DNA of 64,000 bases from Epilithonimonas zeae (GTDB lineage: Bacteria > Bacteroidota > Bacteroidia > Flavobacteriales > Weeksellaceae), in the NCBI RefSeq assembly GCF_900141765.1, contig NZ_FSRK01000001.1, positions 1,240,001 through 1,304,000 on the forward strand. Reading direction: 5' to 3'. A program made the position numbers and the translations under genes. The notes below the pieces were generated by a model. The model worked only from the letters and a program-made list of their open reading frames with translations. It had not been told where the DNA came from and ran no database searches. Each line of letters starts with the position of its first letter. Position 1 is the stretch's first letter. Positions 27,048 to 35,506 of this stretch are shown one piece after another.

Positions 27048-28127
27048 ATGAAAACAACTATAAAACTGGCATTTTCGATGCTCGGATTATCCACTATGCT
27101 TTTTGCACAGGAAGAAAGTAAACCACTGAGAATCTCTGGTTATGCAGAAATATATTATCAGTTTGATGCTAATAATCCTAAAAATAATTCACGTCCATCG
27201 TTTATTTACAGCCATAATAGAAATAACGAAGTTAATCTGAATCTAGGCTTCATCAAGGCCAATTATGAAACCGAAAAAGTCCGAGCCAATCTCTCACTGG
27301 CAACGGGAACTTATATGAATGCCAATTATTCTGCAGAATCCGGCGTTCTGAAAAACATCTATGAAGCGAATGTTGGCGTAAAAGTTTCAAAATCAAAAAA
27401 TCTTTGGATTGATGCAGGGATTTTACCATCACATATCGGATTCGAAAGTGCGGTCAGCAAAGATTGCTGGGCTTTGACGAGAAGTCTACAGGCAGAAAAT
27501 TCGCCTTACTTTGAAACCGGCGCAAAGATTTCCTACACCAGCAATTCAGGAAAATGGTTTTTGAGCGGTTTGGTACTGAATGGCTGGCAAAGAATCCAGA
27601 GAGTTGACGGCAATTCTACTGTGGCGTTTGGTCATCAATTAACTTATAAACCGACCGAAAAAATCACGTTGAACAGCAGTTCATTCATAGGGAATGATAA
27701 ACCGGACAGCCTCAGACAGATGCGCTATTTCCATAATTTGTATGGGATTTTTCAATTGACAGACAAATTGGCGTTGACAACAGGTTTTGATATCGGAGCA
27801 GAGCAAAAAGCGAAAGGAAGTGAACAATATAATATTTGGTATTCGCCCGCGATTATTGCGAAATATAGTCCGACTGAAAAGTTGAGTTTTGCTGTGAGAG
27901 GAGAGTATTACAATGATAAAAAGGGCGTCATCATCACGACAGGAACAGATAATGGTTTTCAAACCTTTGGATATTCTGTGAACGCCGATTACTGGATTCT
28001 TCCAAATTTGGTTTGGCGAACAGAAGTCAAGAATTTGAATAGCAAAGACCAGATTTTCCTGACCAGAGATGAGACCTTTAAGAATAATAATTTTTCGGCA
28101 GTGACATCGCTGGCCGTTAGTTTTTAA
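27048..28127 (+). CDS. Outer-membrane beta-barrel porin, OmpL/BBP2-like, linked to kdp
   Basis: 359 residues with a signal peptide (MKTTIKLAFSMLGLSTMLFAQ). The mature protein starts RISGYAEIYYQFDANNPKNN and continues as alternating beta strands with aromatic girdles, ending in Phe (VTSLAVSF). NNEVNLNLGFIKANYE and WIDAGILPSHIGFESA match BBP2/OmpL-like porins. It is 17 bp after kdpC and before the kdpD-like gene, so it is probably co-transcribed. A role in letting potassium or counter-ions through the outer membrane is an inference from position. Confidence 0.82.
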   Translation: MKTTIKLAFSMLGLSTMLFAQEESKPLRISGYAEIYYQFDANNPKNNSRPSFIYSHNRNNEVNLNLGFIKANYETEKVRANLSLATGTYMNANYSAESGVLKNIYEANVGVKVSKSKNLWIDAGILPSHIGFESAVSKDCWALTRSLQAENSPYFETGAKISYTSNSGKWFLSGLVLNGWQRIQRVDGNSTVAFGHQLTYKPTEKITLNSSSFIGNDKPDSLRQMRYFHNLYGIFQLTDKLALTTGFDIGAEQKAKGSEQYNIWYSPAIIAKYSPTEKLSFAVRGEYYNDKKGVIITTGTDNGFQTFGYSVNADYWILPNLVWRTEVKNLNSKDQIFLTRDETFKNNNFSAVTSLAVSF

Positions 28128-28145
28128 CAATTTCCATATTATCGT

Positions 28146-28170
28146 CCCTTACCGAAAATCTTGGTAAGGG
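28146..28170 (+). terminator. Hairpin after the porin gene
   Basis: CCCTTACC and GGTAAGGG form a perfect 8-bp stem with a 9-nt loop. Only a short AT-rich tail follows, so it may terminate weakly or separate the kdp structural genes from the sensor genes. Confidence 0.55.
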
Positions 28171-28200
28171 ATTTATTAACTTTGATAAAGATAATCTCTT

Positions 28201-29322
28201 ATGGACGAGAAAAAATCTGCGCAGGACTTCCTCGATCTAATCAAAAAATCAAGAAGGGGAAAATTCAAAATCTACATCGGAATGAGTGCTGGTGTGGGTA
28301 AAACTTACCGAATGCTTCAGGAAGCGCACACACTTTTGTCAAACGGTATTGATGTTAAAATCGGATATATCGAAACTCATAATCGAAAAGAAACGCACGC
28401 TTTGCTGGATGGACTTCCCGTGATTCCGAGACGAACTTTGTTCTACAAAGGAAAAGAATTGGACGAGTTGGATGTTCAGGCGGTGATTAATCTTCGGCCG
28501 GAAGTCGTGATTGTGGATGAGTTGGCGCACACCAATATCGAAGGTAGTAAAAATGAAAAACGCTGGCAGGATGTGATGGAAATTCTGGAATCTGGCATCA
28601 ATGTCATTAGCGCTGTCAATATTCAGCATATCGAAAGTGTTAATGAAGACGTGAAAAATATTACTGATATTGAAGTCAAAGAAAGAATTCCTGACAGTGT
28701 TTTGGCTCAGGCTGATGAAGTTGTGAACATTGATTTGACAGCAGAAGAATTGATTGACCGATTGAAAGCAGGGAAAATCTATGACCAAGCTAAAATCAAT
28801 TCGGCACTTAATAATTTTTTCAAAAGTGAAAATATCCTTCAACTGCGTGAATTGGCTTTGAAAGAAGTGGCTTCCCAAGTTCAGCGGAAGGTGGAAACCG
28901 AAATCTCATCCATCAAAAATATCAGGAAAGAAAAATTTTTGGCTTGCATTAGTTCCAACGAAAAAACAGCGAAAAATGTCATTAGGAAAGCGGCGAGATT
29001 AGCCAATTATTATAACAGCCAATGGTGTTTGCTTTATGTTCAGATTCCTAGAGAAAGTGCAGATAAAATAGCGTTGGACAAGCAAAGGCATTTGATTAAT
29101 AATTTTAAATTAGCAACGGAATTAGGAGCGGAAATTATAAAGGTTGAAGGTACAAATATCGCTCACACTATAATGGAACAATGCGAAGAACGGAAGATCA
29201 CAACAGTGTGTATCGGAAAACCGCATCTTAATCTTTGGAAAATAATTGTTGCTACTGATACTTTCAATTCTTTACTTAACAGATTGTCAAAAGAAAATAT
29301 AGATTTAGTCATTCTTTCATAA
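28201..29322 (+). CDS. KdpD N-terminal sensor protein without kinase (KdpD + USP domains)
   Basis: 373 residues. Residues 20-230 are the KdpD sensor domain, with Walker A GMSAGVGKT (27-35), Walker B VVIVDELAHTN near 100 and VNIQHIESVNEDV. The C-terminal 130 residues are a universal-stress-protein-like domain (FLACISSNEKTAKNVIRKAA). The membrane and kinase parts of a classical 900-residue KdpD are absent; they are supplied by the next gene, which overlaps the stop codon by one base. The protein is probably cytoplasmic and passes potassium or turgor signals to the membrane kinase. Confidence 0.9.
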   Translation: MDEKKSAQDFLDLIKKSRRGKFKIYIGMSAGVGKTYRMLQEAHTLLSNGIDVKIGYIETHNRKETHALLDGLPVIPRRTLFYKGKELDELDVQAVINLRPEVVIVDELAHTNIEGSKNEKRWQDVMEILESGINVISAVNIQHIESVNEDVKNITDIEVKERIPDSVLAQADEVVNIDLTAEELIDRLKAGKIYDQAKINSALNNFFKSENILQLRELALKEVASQVQRKVETEISSIKNIRKEKFLACISSNEKTAKNVIRKAARLANYYNSQWCLLYVQIPRESADKIALDKQRHLINNFKLATELGAEIIKVEGTNIAHTIMEQCEERKITTVCIGKPHLNLWKIIVATDTFNSLLNRLSKENIDLVILS

Positions 29323-31049
29323 TGAAAATTAAAACAAAATTAAACATCGGTGTTGGTCTTCTTTTTATGATGATTTTGGTGCTGTCTGTCCTGAGTGGCT
29401 GGTACATCAATCAACTGAAAAAAGACACAAGTAATATTCTGAAAGCCAATTATAATACTCTGGAGTATTCCCGTAATATGCTTCTGGCTCTGGAAGAAAT
29501 CAACACGGATCCACTCGCTTTCAATGTGTTTGAAAAACATTTGAAAAATCAACAAAAAAATGTGACTGAACCGGGAGAGAAAGAAGCTACAGATAATGTT
29601 GCGATTCATTTTCAGGCTTTAAAAAAAGATTCAAGAAATACGACTCTTCAATCATCAATAAGAAAAGATATTGCTGAATTGATGCAACTCAATATGAGTG
29701 CTATCGAACATAAAAGCAGTATTGCAGATTCTACGGCGAAAAATGCAATAATGGTGATATCTGTGACTGGAATGTTATGTTTCATCATTGCCTTCATTTT
29801 GTTGGTAAATCTGCCTTCCAACATTGCAAATCCAATCAAGACACTCACTGAAAGTATTAGGCAAATAGCAAATCAAAATTATAAAGAACGCGTTCATTTT
29901 GAAAGCAGAAGCGAGTTTGGAGAATTGGCAAAATCCTTCAATACAATGGCTGAAAAGCTTCAGGAATACTCTGAAAGTAAACTGGATAAAATCATCAGAG
30001 GAAAAAAACGCATCGAGACTCTAATTGATAATATGCACGATCCGGTGATTGGCATCGATGAAAATAAAAAAGTGCTTTTCGTGAATGATGAAGCTTTGAA
30101 AATCACAGGCCTAAGACAGGAAAATTTTGTCGGGAAACTGATTCAGGATGTGGCGGTGAACAATGATTTAGTACGAGATTTGATTAAGGATATGATTCAT
30201 CCGGCAAATAACAATTCTGACAAAGAACCGATGAAAATCTATGCGGACGGAAAAGAAAGTTATTTTGAAAAAGAAATCATCGACATTAATGTGATTCCGA
30301 CTGGCGAGAAGGAAAGTCATTTCATTGGTCAGGTGATTATGCTTCGAAATATTACACCATTCAAAGAATTGGATTTGGCTAAAACCAATTTTTTAGGAAC
30401 GGTTTCGCACGAATTCAAAACCCCAATTTCTTCCATCCAAATGGGGCTTCAACTATTAGAAAATGAAAGAATCGGAAACCTGAATGTTGAACAGAAAAAT
30501 CTGGTGAACGGAATCAAAGAAGACTCCAACCGACTATTAAAAATCACTGGCGAGTTGCTTAATATTACGCAGGTAGAAAGTGGATCTATAAAAATCGATT
30601 CAAAATTTACCAATATTCACGATATCATTGATTATGCTGTAAATGCTAATAAATCTGCTGCCGAGCAAAAGCAGATTAATATCAAAATTAAAGTAGAAGA
30701 TGGCTTGACTAATATTTTTGCTGATGAAGAAAAAACGTCTTGGGTTCTCAATAATCTTTTGTCAAATGCCATCCGTTATTCTTATGAAAACTCAGAAGTT
30801 GAGATAGATGTTAGGAATGAAAATGACAAGGTCAAATTTTCTGTTCGGGATTATGGTCGTGGAATAGAAGAACAATACCTGGATAAAATTTTCGATCGAT
30901 ATTTCAGAATTCCAGGTACAAAAAAAGAAGGAACTGGATTGGGATTAAGTATCAGTAAGCAGTTTATTGAGGCTCAAGGAGGACAAATTTCGGTTGAAAG
31001 TGAGCTGGGTGTGGGGAGTTTGTTTTCGTTTTTTCTAAAGAATATATGA
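29322..31049 (+). CDS. Membrane sensor histidine kinase (HAMP-PAS-HisKA-HATPase), partner of the split KdpD
   Basis: 575 residues. Membrane spans at about 7-29 and 143-163 flank a periplasmic domain. A HAMP linker (about 165-215), a PAS domain (230-345), HisKA with phosphoacceptor His363 (GTVSHEFKTP) and a HATPase_c domain follow (NLLSNAIRYS, GRGI, GTGLGLSIS). The start overlaps the KdpD/USP stop, which implies coupled translation. It should phosphorylate the sigma-54 regulator at 20216, since no other regulator gene is in the locus. A GAF domain and the four-span region of KdpD are missing. Confidence 0.88.
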   Translation: MKIKTKLNIGVGLLFMMILVLSVLSGWYINQLKKDTSNILKANYNTLEYSRNMLLALEEINTDPLAFNVFEKHLKNQQKNVTEPGEKEATDNVAIHFQALKKDSRNTTLQSSIRKDIAELMQLNMSAIEHKSSIADSTAKNAIMVISVTGMLCFIIAFILLVNLPSNIANPIKTLTESIRQIANQNYKERVHFESRSEFGELAKSFNTMAEKLQEYSESKLDKIIRGKKRIETLIDNMHDPVIGIDENKKVLFVNDEALKITGLRQENFVGKLIQDVAVNNDLVRDLIKDMIHPANNNSDKEPMKIYADGKESYFEKEIIDINVIPTGEKESHFIGQVIMLRNITPFKELDLAKTNFLGTVSHEFKTPISSIQMGLQLLENERIGNLNVEQKNLVNGIKEDSNRLLKITGELLNITQVESGSIKIDSKFTNIHDIIDYAVNANKSAAEQKQINIKIKVEDGLTNIFADEEKTSWVLNNLLSNAIRYSYENSEVEIDVRNENDKVKFSVRDYGRGIEEQYLDKIFDRYFRIPGTKKEGTGLGLSISKQFIEAQGGQISVESELGVGSLFSFFLKNI

Positions 31050-31053
31050 AAAA

Positions 31054-31080
31054 ACCACTGAATTAATTCAATGGTCTTTT
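31054..31080 (+). terminator. Probable terminator after the kdp sensor kinase
   Basis: ACCACTGAATT and AATTCAATGGT pair at ten of eleven positions and are followed by CTTTT. The remaining 187 bp up to the next gene are AT-rich with no other feature seen. Confidence 0.5.
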
Positions 31081-31267
31081 GTATTGGTATTTTAAGAATA
31101 TCGAAACATTTGTAAGAAGATTTATATAAAAATATTCCTGCTATGTGAACTTAATAGAATTTTATCAAAACAATTTATTATAAGAATGTTTTTAAAGGTT
31201 TAAATAGTATTCAATAAATTTCAACTAAGCATTAAATCGTCGATTTTGCTTGCTGTTTGTGTATTTT

Positions 31268-32314
31268 CTAATTCACATTAATATCATCATACAAGCTATC
31301 AACTACTTTTTCTAAAATCTCCCCCATTTCATTAAAGCTCGTATTTGTCAATATGGATATCCCTATATTTTGTTTAGGATAAATCACAAACCAATTCTGC
31401 ATTCCGTAGATACCGCCGTGATGCCGGTAAATTAAATTGTTATCATTTTCTATGATGTACCAATGATAACCTTCCCAAAAATCAGAACCTTCTTTATGTA
31501 ATTTTTTATGAGATTCGTTTACAATAGGATTTGACTGGTCAAGTTGCAGTTTCATATATTTAACCAAATCTGGAGCCGTAGAATGCAATCCCGAAATTCC
31601 GCCCCATAAAGTTCTATTGAAATTAGGCATTAACTCATTTTTATCGTTGTAGCCTTTTACCAATCTTGTTTTGTCATTTGCATTGAGTATAAACTTGGTC
31701 TGGCTCATTTTATTGGGTTTCAAAACAAATTCAATGACCAATTCCTCAAAAGGTTTTTTATACACTTTTTCAAGAATATATGCGGTTAACTCTGGAGCTG
31801 TGTTGGAATAAGAATAGACTTCTCCGGGCTTCGTTTCAATTTTGATGAGTTTCAACCCTTCAAAAAATGCCTTTTTATTTTCACTTTTTAGAGGCATATT
31901 AGGAAATCCACTTGTATGTGTGATGAGATGTTTGATTGTTATGGGTTCACCTTTAAATTGTAAATTAGGATAAGACTCATCAATGTAGATTCTAATATCA
32001 TCATCTAAATTTATTTTTTTATCAAGGACAGCTTTTGCAGCTACATAACCTGTAAAAGTTTTAGTGACTGAAGCCAATTCATACAATGTAGAATCATTTG
32101 GTTTGTTGCCTTTTCCAATCGTTAATTCTCCAAAATGTTTGATGGTAGATTTTCCATCTTTAAGCACGGCAACAGAAACAGAATGAAATCTTTTGTCCTC
32201 CAATAATTGAAGCGCATTTTTTGTAATTGCATTTTCAATATTCTGTTGATTGATTTGCTGAGTACTTTTACAACCAATTAATGTAAAAAATAAAATAATG
32301 GCTAAATACTTCAT
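31268..32314 (-). CDS. Serine hydrolase lipoprotein, class C beta-lactamase/penicillin-binding fold
   Basis: 348 residues. The signal peptide ends with a lipobox (FFTLIGCKS), so it is probably a lipoprotein. The active-site motif SVTK (SxxK) lies near residue 80 and the second motif YSN near 165; YRHHGGIYG near the C-terminus stands for the third KTG-like element. The family includes beta-lactamases, D-alanyl-D-alanine peptidases and esterases, and sequence alone does not choose among them. It is about 30 bp downstream of an alpha/beta hydrolase gene on the same strand, so they may be co-transcribed. Confidence 0.82.
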   Translation of the reverse strand: MKYLAIILFFTLIGCKSTQQINQQNIENAITKNALQLLEDKRFHSVSVAVLKDGKSTIKHFGELTIGKGNKPNDSTLYELASVTKTFTGYVAAKAVLDKKINLDDDIRIYIDESYPNLQFKGEPITIKHLITHTSGFPNMPLKSENKKAFFEGLKLIKIETKPGEVYSYSNTAPELTAYILEKVYKKPFEELVIEFVLKPNKMSQTKFILNANDKTRLVKGYNDKNELMPNFNRTLWGGISGLHSTAPDLVKYMKLQLDQSNPIVNESHKKLHKEGSDFWEGYHWYIIENDNNLIYRHHGGIYGMQNWFVIYPKQNIGISILTNTSFNEMGEILEKVVDSLYDDINVN

Positions 32315-32343
32315 TGTAATAATTTAAAACTTAATGGAATATA

Positions 32344-33279
32344 TTAATCTAATGTCTTAATGATTGTATTTTGAAACTTTTCAGATTCATCTTTATGAAT
32401 TTGATGTCCCGAGTTTTCAAATAAAAATAAATCTTTCTTAGGCGCTTTCACTTGCTGATAATATTCTTCTGTAATGGAAGTTAATGTTTGAATATCATTT
32501 TTACCGACAAAGAAATAAATTCGACAATCGACTTTCTTTAAAGTTTTTGGTAAATCAATTTTCATAACTTCATTCCAGGCAGGTGACCAGGTTTTTGACC
32601 ACTGAAGAAAGCCTTTTTTGAAATCATCATTTGTTACATATTGTTTTCCATCTTTGTAAAAAAGCCACTTTCTTAAGTAAAACATAGATTCATCATTGGT
32701 AAAAGGAAAATGTACTTGTGACAATTCTTCCATAGCAGCAAGGTTGTCTTCAAAATGAATTTTTAACGTTTTAAGCAATTCTTTCTCACTTGCTAGCTGG
32801 CTGATTACCGGATTGACAGCAAAATAAGCGTGTAATAATTCGGGATGATTTTTAACAATATAAAAACCTAAAGCATTTCCCCAAGAACTGCCTAACAGAT
32901 AAAGCTTTTTCTGATTGAGTTTTTTGAGCAGGAAATTAATAACTTCATAAGTATCCTTTCCCATAAGTTCTACTGAAGGTTGAATGGGTGAAGGATTTAA
33001 TTCCAATGTTTTTCCCGCATCTCTTTGGTCCCATTGAACAATCGTAAATTTATTCTTTAAAATATTGGTGAAAGAATCTGCATTTTTCATCATTGAACTT
33101 CCTGGACCGCCTGATAAAAATAGAAGAATAGGCTTGTTAACATCGTCTGTTTTAATTTCTATGGCTTGTTTTATTCCGCCAATTTCTACAGTTAAGAGGG
33201 TGTCCATTTTTACGGCTTGTAATTGTGATAAACAAAATACAGACATTAGTAAAAAAGCAAAAAGACTTATTTTTTTCAT
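32344..33279 (-). CDS. Secreted alpha/beta hydrolase, proline iminopeptidase-like
   Basis: 311 residues with a signal peptide (MKKISLFAFLLMSVFCLSQ). FLSGGPGSSM is the oxyanion HGGPG-like motif of prolyl aminopeptidases, VQWDQRDAGKT follows, the nucleophile elbow is GSSWGN, the acid lies in FVGKNDIQT, and the base in NSGHQIHKD. The family removes N-terminal proline or hydrolyses small esters or amides. Export from the cytoplasm is unusual for a typical Pip peptidase. It is transcribed with the following serine hydrolase. A strong hairpin lies upstream, after the AraC gene. Confidence 0.78.
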   Translation of the reverse strand: MKKISLFAFLLMSVFCLSQLQAVKMDTLLTVEIGGIKQAIEIKTDDVNKPILLFLSGGPGSSMMKNADSFTNILKNKFTIVQWDQRDAGKTLELNPSPIQPSVELMGKDTYEVINFLLKKLNQKKLYLLGSSWGNALGFYIVKNHPELLHAYFAVNPVISQLASEKELLKTLKIHFEDNLAAMEELSQVHFPFTNDESMFYLRKWLFYKDGKQYVTNDDFKKGFLQWSKTWSPAWNEVMKIDLPKTLKKVDCRIYFFVGKNDIQTLTSITEEYYQQVKAPKKDLFLFENSGHQIHKDESEKFQNTIIKTLD

Positions 33280-33363
33280 TATTTCTAAGTTTTAATTTGA
33301 CTTTAAATATGTTGGTACAAATATGCTGTAGAGAATTTTGAAAAAAGTCCGTGTAAAAAAAGT

Positions 33364-33394
33364 CGGACTCATTTTAAACAATAAAATGAGTCCG
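33364..33394 (-). terminator. Perfect hairpin terminator after the AraC-type regulator
   Basis: CGGACTCATTTTA and TAAAATGAGTCCG form a perfect 13-bp stem with a 5-nt loop. On the - strand it follows the regulator gene and is followed by a T-rich tract, so it probably terminates that transcript. Confidence 0.85.
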
Positions 33395-33438
33395 ATTATC
33401 TACAACTTGGAGTTCGAGTATTTACAATTATCTAATTA

Positions 33439-34563
33439 TCAATTGTTTCTGAATTCTGTTGGTGTTTGATTCGTGTATTTTTTGAAAGAGGTATGGAAAG
33501 AAGATTTTGAATTGAAACCAACTTCATATAAGATTTCTAAAATTGTTAACTCTTTTTTTGTGGGGTCTTTTAGAATGGTCATTGCTTTTTTAATGCGATA
33601 TTCATTCACAAAATCAAAAAAGTGCTGATTGATGTGATGATTAATTAAAACAGACAACTCACGAACAGGAATTTCCACCTGATTTGCCAACTCCTGAATC
33701 GTTAAAGAAGGCTCTAAGAACGGTTCTTTTTCAATCATAAATTTTTTAAGCTGTTCAATCTGAAAATTTTTTGTTTCGTTGGTTTTATTTTCAGTTTCCA
33801 GAGTTTCAACAAAATTTTCTGTCGGTTGTAAGGTAGAATCGATTCTGCGGAAAAGTTCAGGATGATTTAATGCTTTTAGTATAAACCAACAGGCGGTGAG
33901 TAAAAACACCGTTCCCGCAACAATATTTAACCAAATAAACAGGTCTCTATCCTGCGAGTATCTTACGAGGTTTTTTATAATAATACATAAGTGGATGAAT
34001 AGAAAGATTATTGTAAGTTGAGACAACCATTTGTACAATAAAGTATTTGGATTGGTATAATTTTCAAGGTAAATCTTCTTGTATTTTTTTAGGATAAGAA
34101 ATACACCAACAATATAAAAGAAATACTGCAGTTCTGCGATTGCCTGATAAAAAAACATTTCAGGGGAATGCCACATATCTTTAAAGAACGACTCTTTAGC
34201 AACACCTTCTGCCAGAAAAAGTCGTGGAACTAAAATTAAATTGGCCACAATAAACGGAATAAGATGCAGTAAATGTTTTCTTTTTAAGGCAAAATCTGAA
34301 TAACAAACAGCATTAACGTACAGATAGAAAAGAGGCATTACCAATAAGTAAGCAGATATTTTGAAACCCTTCAGATTGTAACTATCTGTAAAAAGGTGCA
34401 TGAAAAGTCCGCTAATATCAATGGCATTAATGATAAGAAACGCTGCAAACAATCTATTTTCCAGTTTTCTTTCTGTTTTTACCGTTAATAAAAATACGGC
34501 AAGCAGCAGCGATATAACAACGGCAATCGCAGCAATAACTTCCAGAAAATTGAGTTTGTCCAT
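33439..34563 (-). CDS. Membrane-anchored AraC-family transcriptional regulator
   Basis: 374 residues. The first 240 form seven or so membrane helices (IAAIAVVISLLLAVFLL, LLVMPLFYLYVNAVCY, LTIIFLFIHLCIIIKNLV, LNIVAGTVFLLTACWFIL). A linker leads to a C-terminal AraC DNA-binding domain with two helix-turn-helix units (LTIQELANQVEIPVRELSVLI and LTILEILYEVGFNSKSSFHTSF). It ends FKKYTNQTPTEFRNN, as usual for the family. The ligand is unknown. It may control the hydrolase genes downstream or the divergent SRPBCC gene. Confidence 0.85.
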   Translation of the reverse strand: MDKLNFLEVIAAIAVVISLLLAVFLLTVKTERKLENRLFAAFLIINAIDISGLFMHLFTDSYNLKGFKISAYLLVMPLFYLYVNAVCYSDFALKRKHLLHLIPFIVANLILVPRLFLAEGVAKESFFKDMWHSPEMFFYQAIAELQYFFYIVGVFLILKKYKKIYLENYTNPNTLLYKWLSQLTIIFLFIHLCIIIKNLVRYSQDRDLFIWLNIVAGTVFLLTACWFILKALNHPELFRRIDSTLQPTENFVETLETENKTNETKNFQIEQLKKFMIEKEPFLEPSLTIQELANQVEIPVRELSVLINHHINQHFFDFVNEYRIKKAMTILKDPTKKELTILEILYEVGFNSKSSFHTSFKKYTNQTPTEFRNN

Positions 34564-34575
34564 TTGATCTTTTTA

Positions 34576-34583
34576 CAAAAATA
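34576..34583 (-). promoter_or_regulatory. Candidate -7 box for the AraC-type regulator
   Basis: On the - strand TATTTTTG matches TAnnTTTG and lies 12 bp before the ATG. The 239 bp divergent region contains no gene. Confidence 0.4.
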
Positions 34584-34802
34584 GGGTATAAGTGGTAAAG
34601 AAAAAGGATTGTATTTTATTATTTTTTGTCTCGATAGTTTATGAAAAAAAATAAAATAGTCTTCTAGGATTCAAAAAAGAAATTGAGTGTTAGACTTGAT
34701 ATATAAGGACTATACCAGATCATTTAATTATATCAAAAATCATCTTACAAAAATCTATGAAATTGGTACACAACTTGAAATCATCAATTATTAAATATAA
34801 CT

Positions 34803-35300
34803 ATGATCTACGAATTGTACCGCGAGCAACAACTCTATTGCAGTCTTGATGAAGCCTGGGATTTTTTTACGTCGCCCAATAATTTACCGATTATTGCACC
34901 ACAGGAAATGGATTTTACTGTTCTTACAGAAGTTAGTAATGGTATTATTTATAACGGAATGCAGATTGATTACAGGTTGAAGCCGCTATTTGGAATTCCA
35001 ATCCGTTGGAAGTCAGAAGTCCGATCGTTGGAGAATAAAAAGTGTTTTGTTGATTACCAATTGGAAGGACCTTACAAGATGTGGCTTCATTACCACGAAT
35101 TTAAGAAGAATGAAGAAGGTGTAATGATGAAAGACCTTTTAAAATATGAAATGAAGTATGGTTTCTTAGGGAAAATTGTCAATCATTTGATTGTTAGGGA
35201 CAAACTAGAGTATATTTTTAATAACAGACGAACTGTTATAGAAGGATTATTTAATCAAAAATTCTCAGTTAATCAGGGTCTAGCGATTGTCAATTTGTAG
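34803..35300 (+). CDS. SRPBCC-family protein
   Basis: 165 residues, no signal peptide. The opening YREQQLYCSLDEAWDFFTSP, the strand FTVLTEVSNGIIYNGMQIDYRLKPLFGIPIRWKSEV, and MMKDLLKYEMKYGFLGKIV fit a small SRPBCC/START-like ligand-binding fold, in a group often labelled cell division inhibitor. It is transcribed away from the AraC gene and points toward the SDR/DUF2867 gene. Proteins of these two families are often neighbours in light-response clusters, which fits the LOV kinase downstream. The ligand is unknown. Confidence 0.75.
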   Translation: MIYELYREQQLYCSLDEAWDFFTSPNNLPIIAPQEMDFTVLTEVSNGIIYNGMQIDYRLKPLFGIPIRWKSEVRSLENKKCFVDYQLEGPYKMWLHYHEFKKNEEGVMMKDLLKYEMKYGFLGKIVNHLIVRDKLEYIFNNRRTVIEGLFNQKFSVNQGLAIVNL

Positions 35301-35506
35301 AGTCTCGAAAAATCAGACAATCATTGGGATTTATGCCTGGAAAATTTTGAAAGGCAAATCATCAGAATAATGGAATGTAATATAAGCCAGAATAAGTAAG
35401 TTAATAGTAATGTCAAATGAAGTCAAGAAGTGATAATGGTTGCAGGCTTAAGATCGCAATCGTAACATAAATAGGGCAGAGCATCATCATTAAGAATACA
35501 AACAAC

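Noticed and set aside
28339-28878. 179-residue open frame on the - strand inside the kdpD-like gene
   Set aside because: It is a shadow of the KdpD/USP gene, rich in Phe, Asn and Ile, with no recognised domain.
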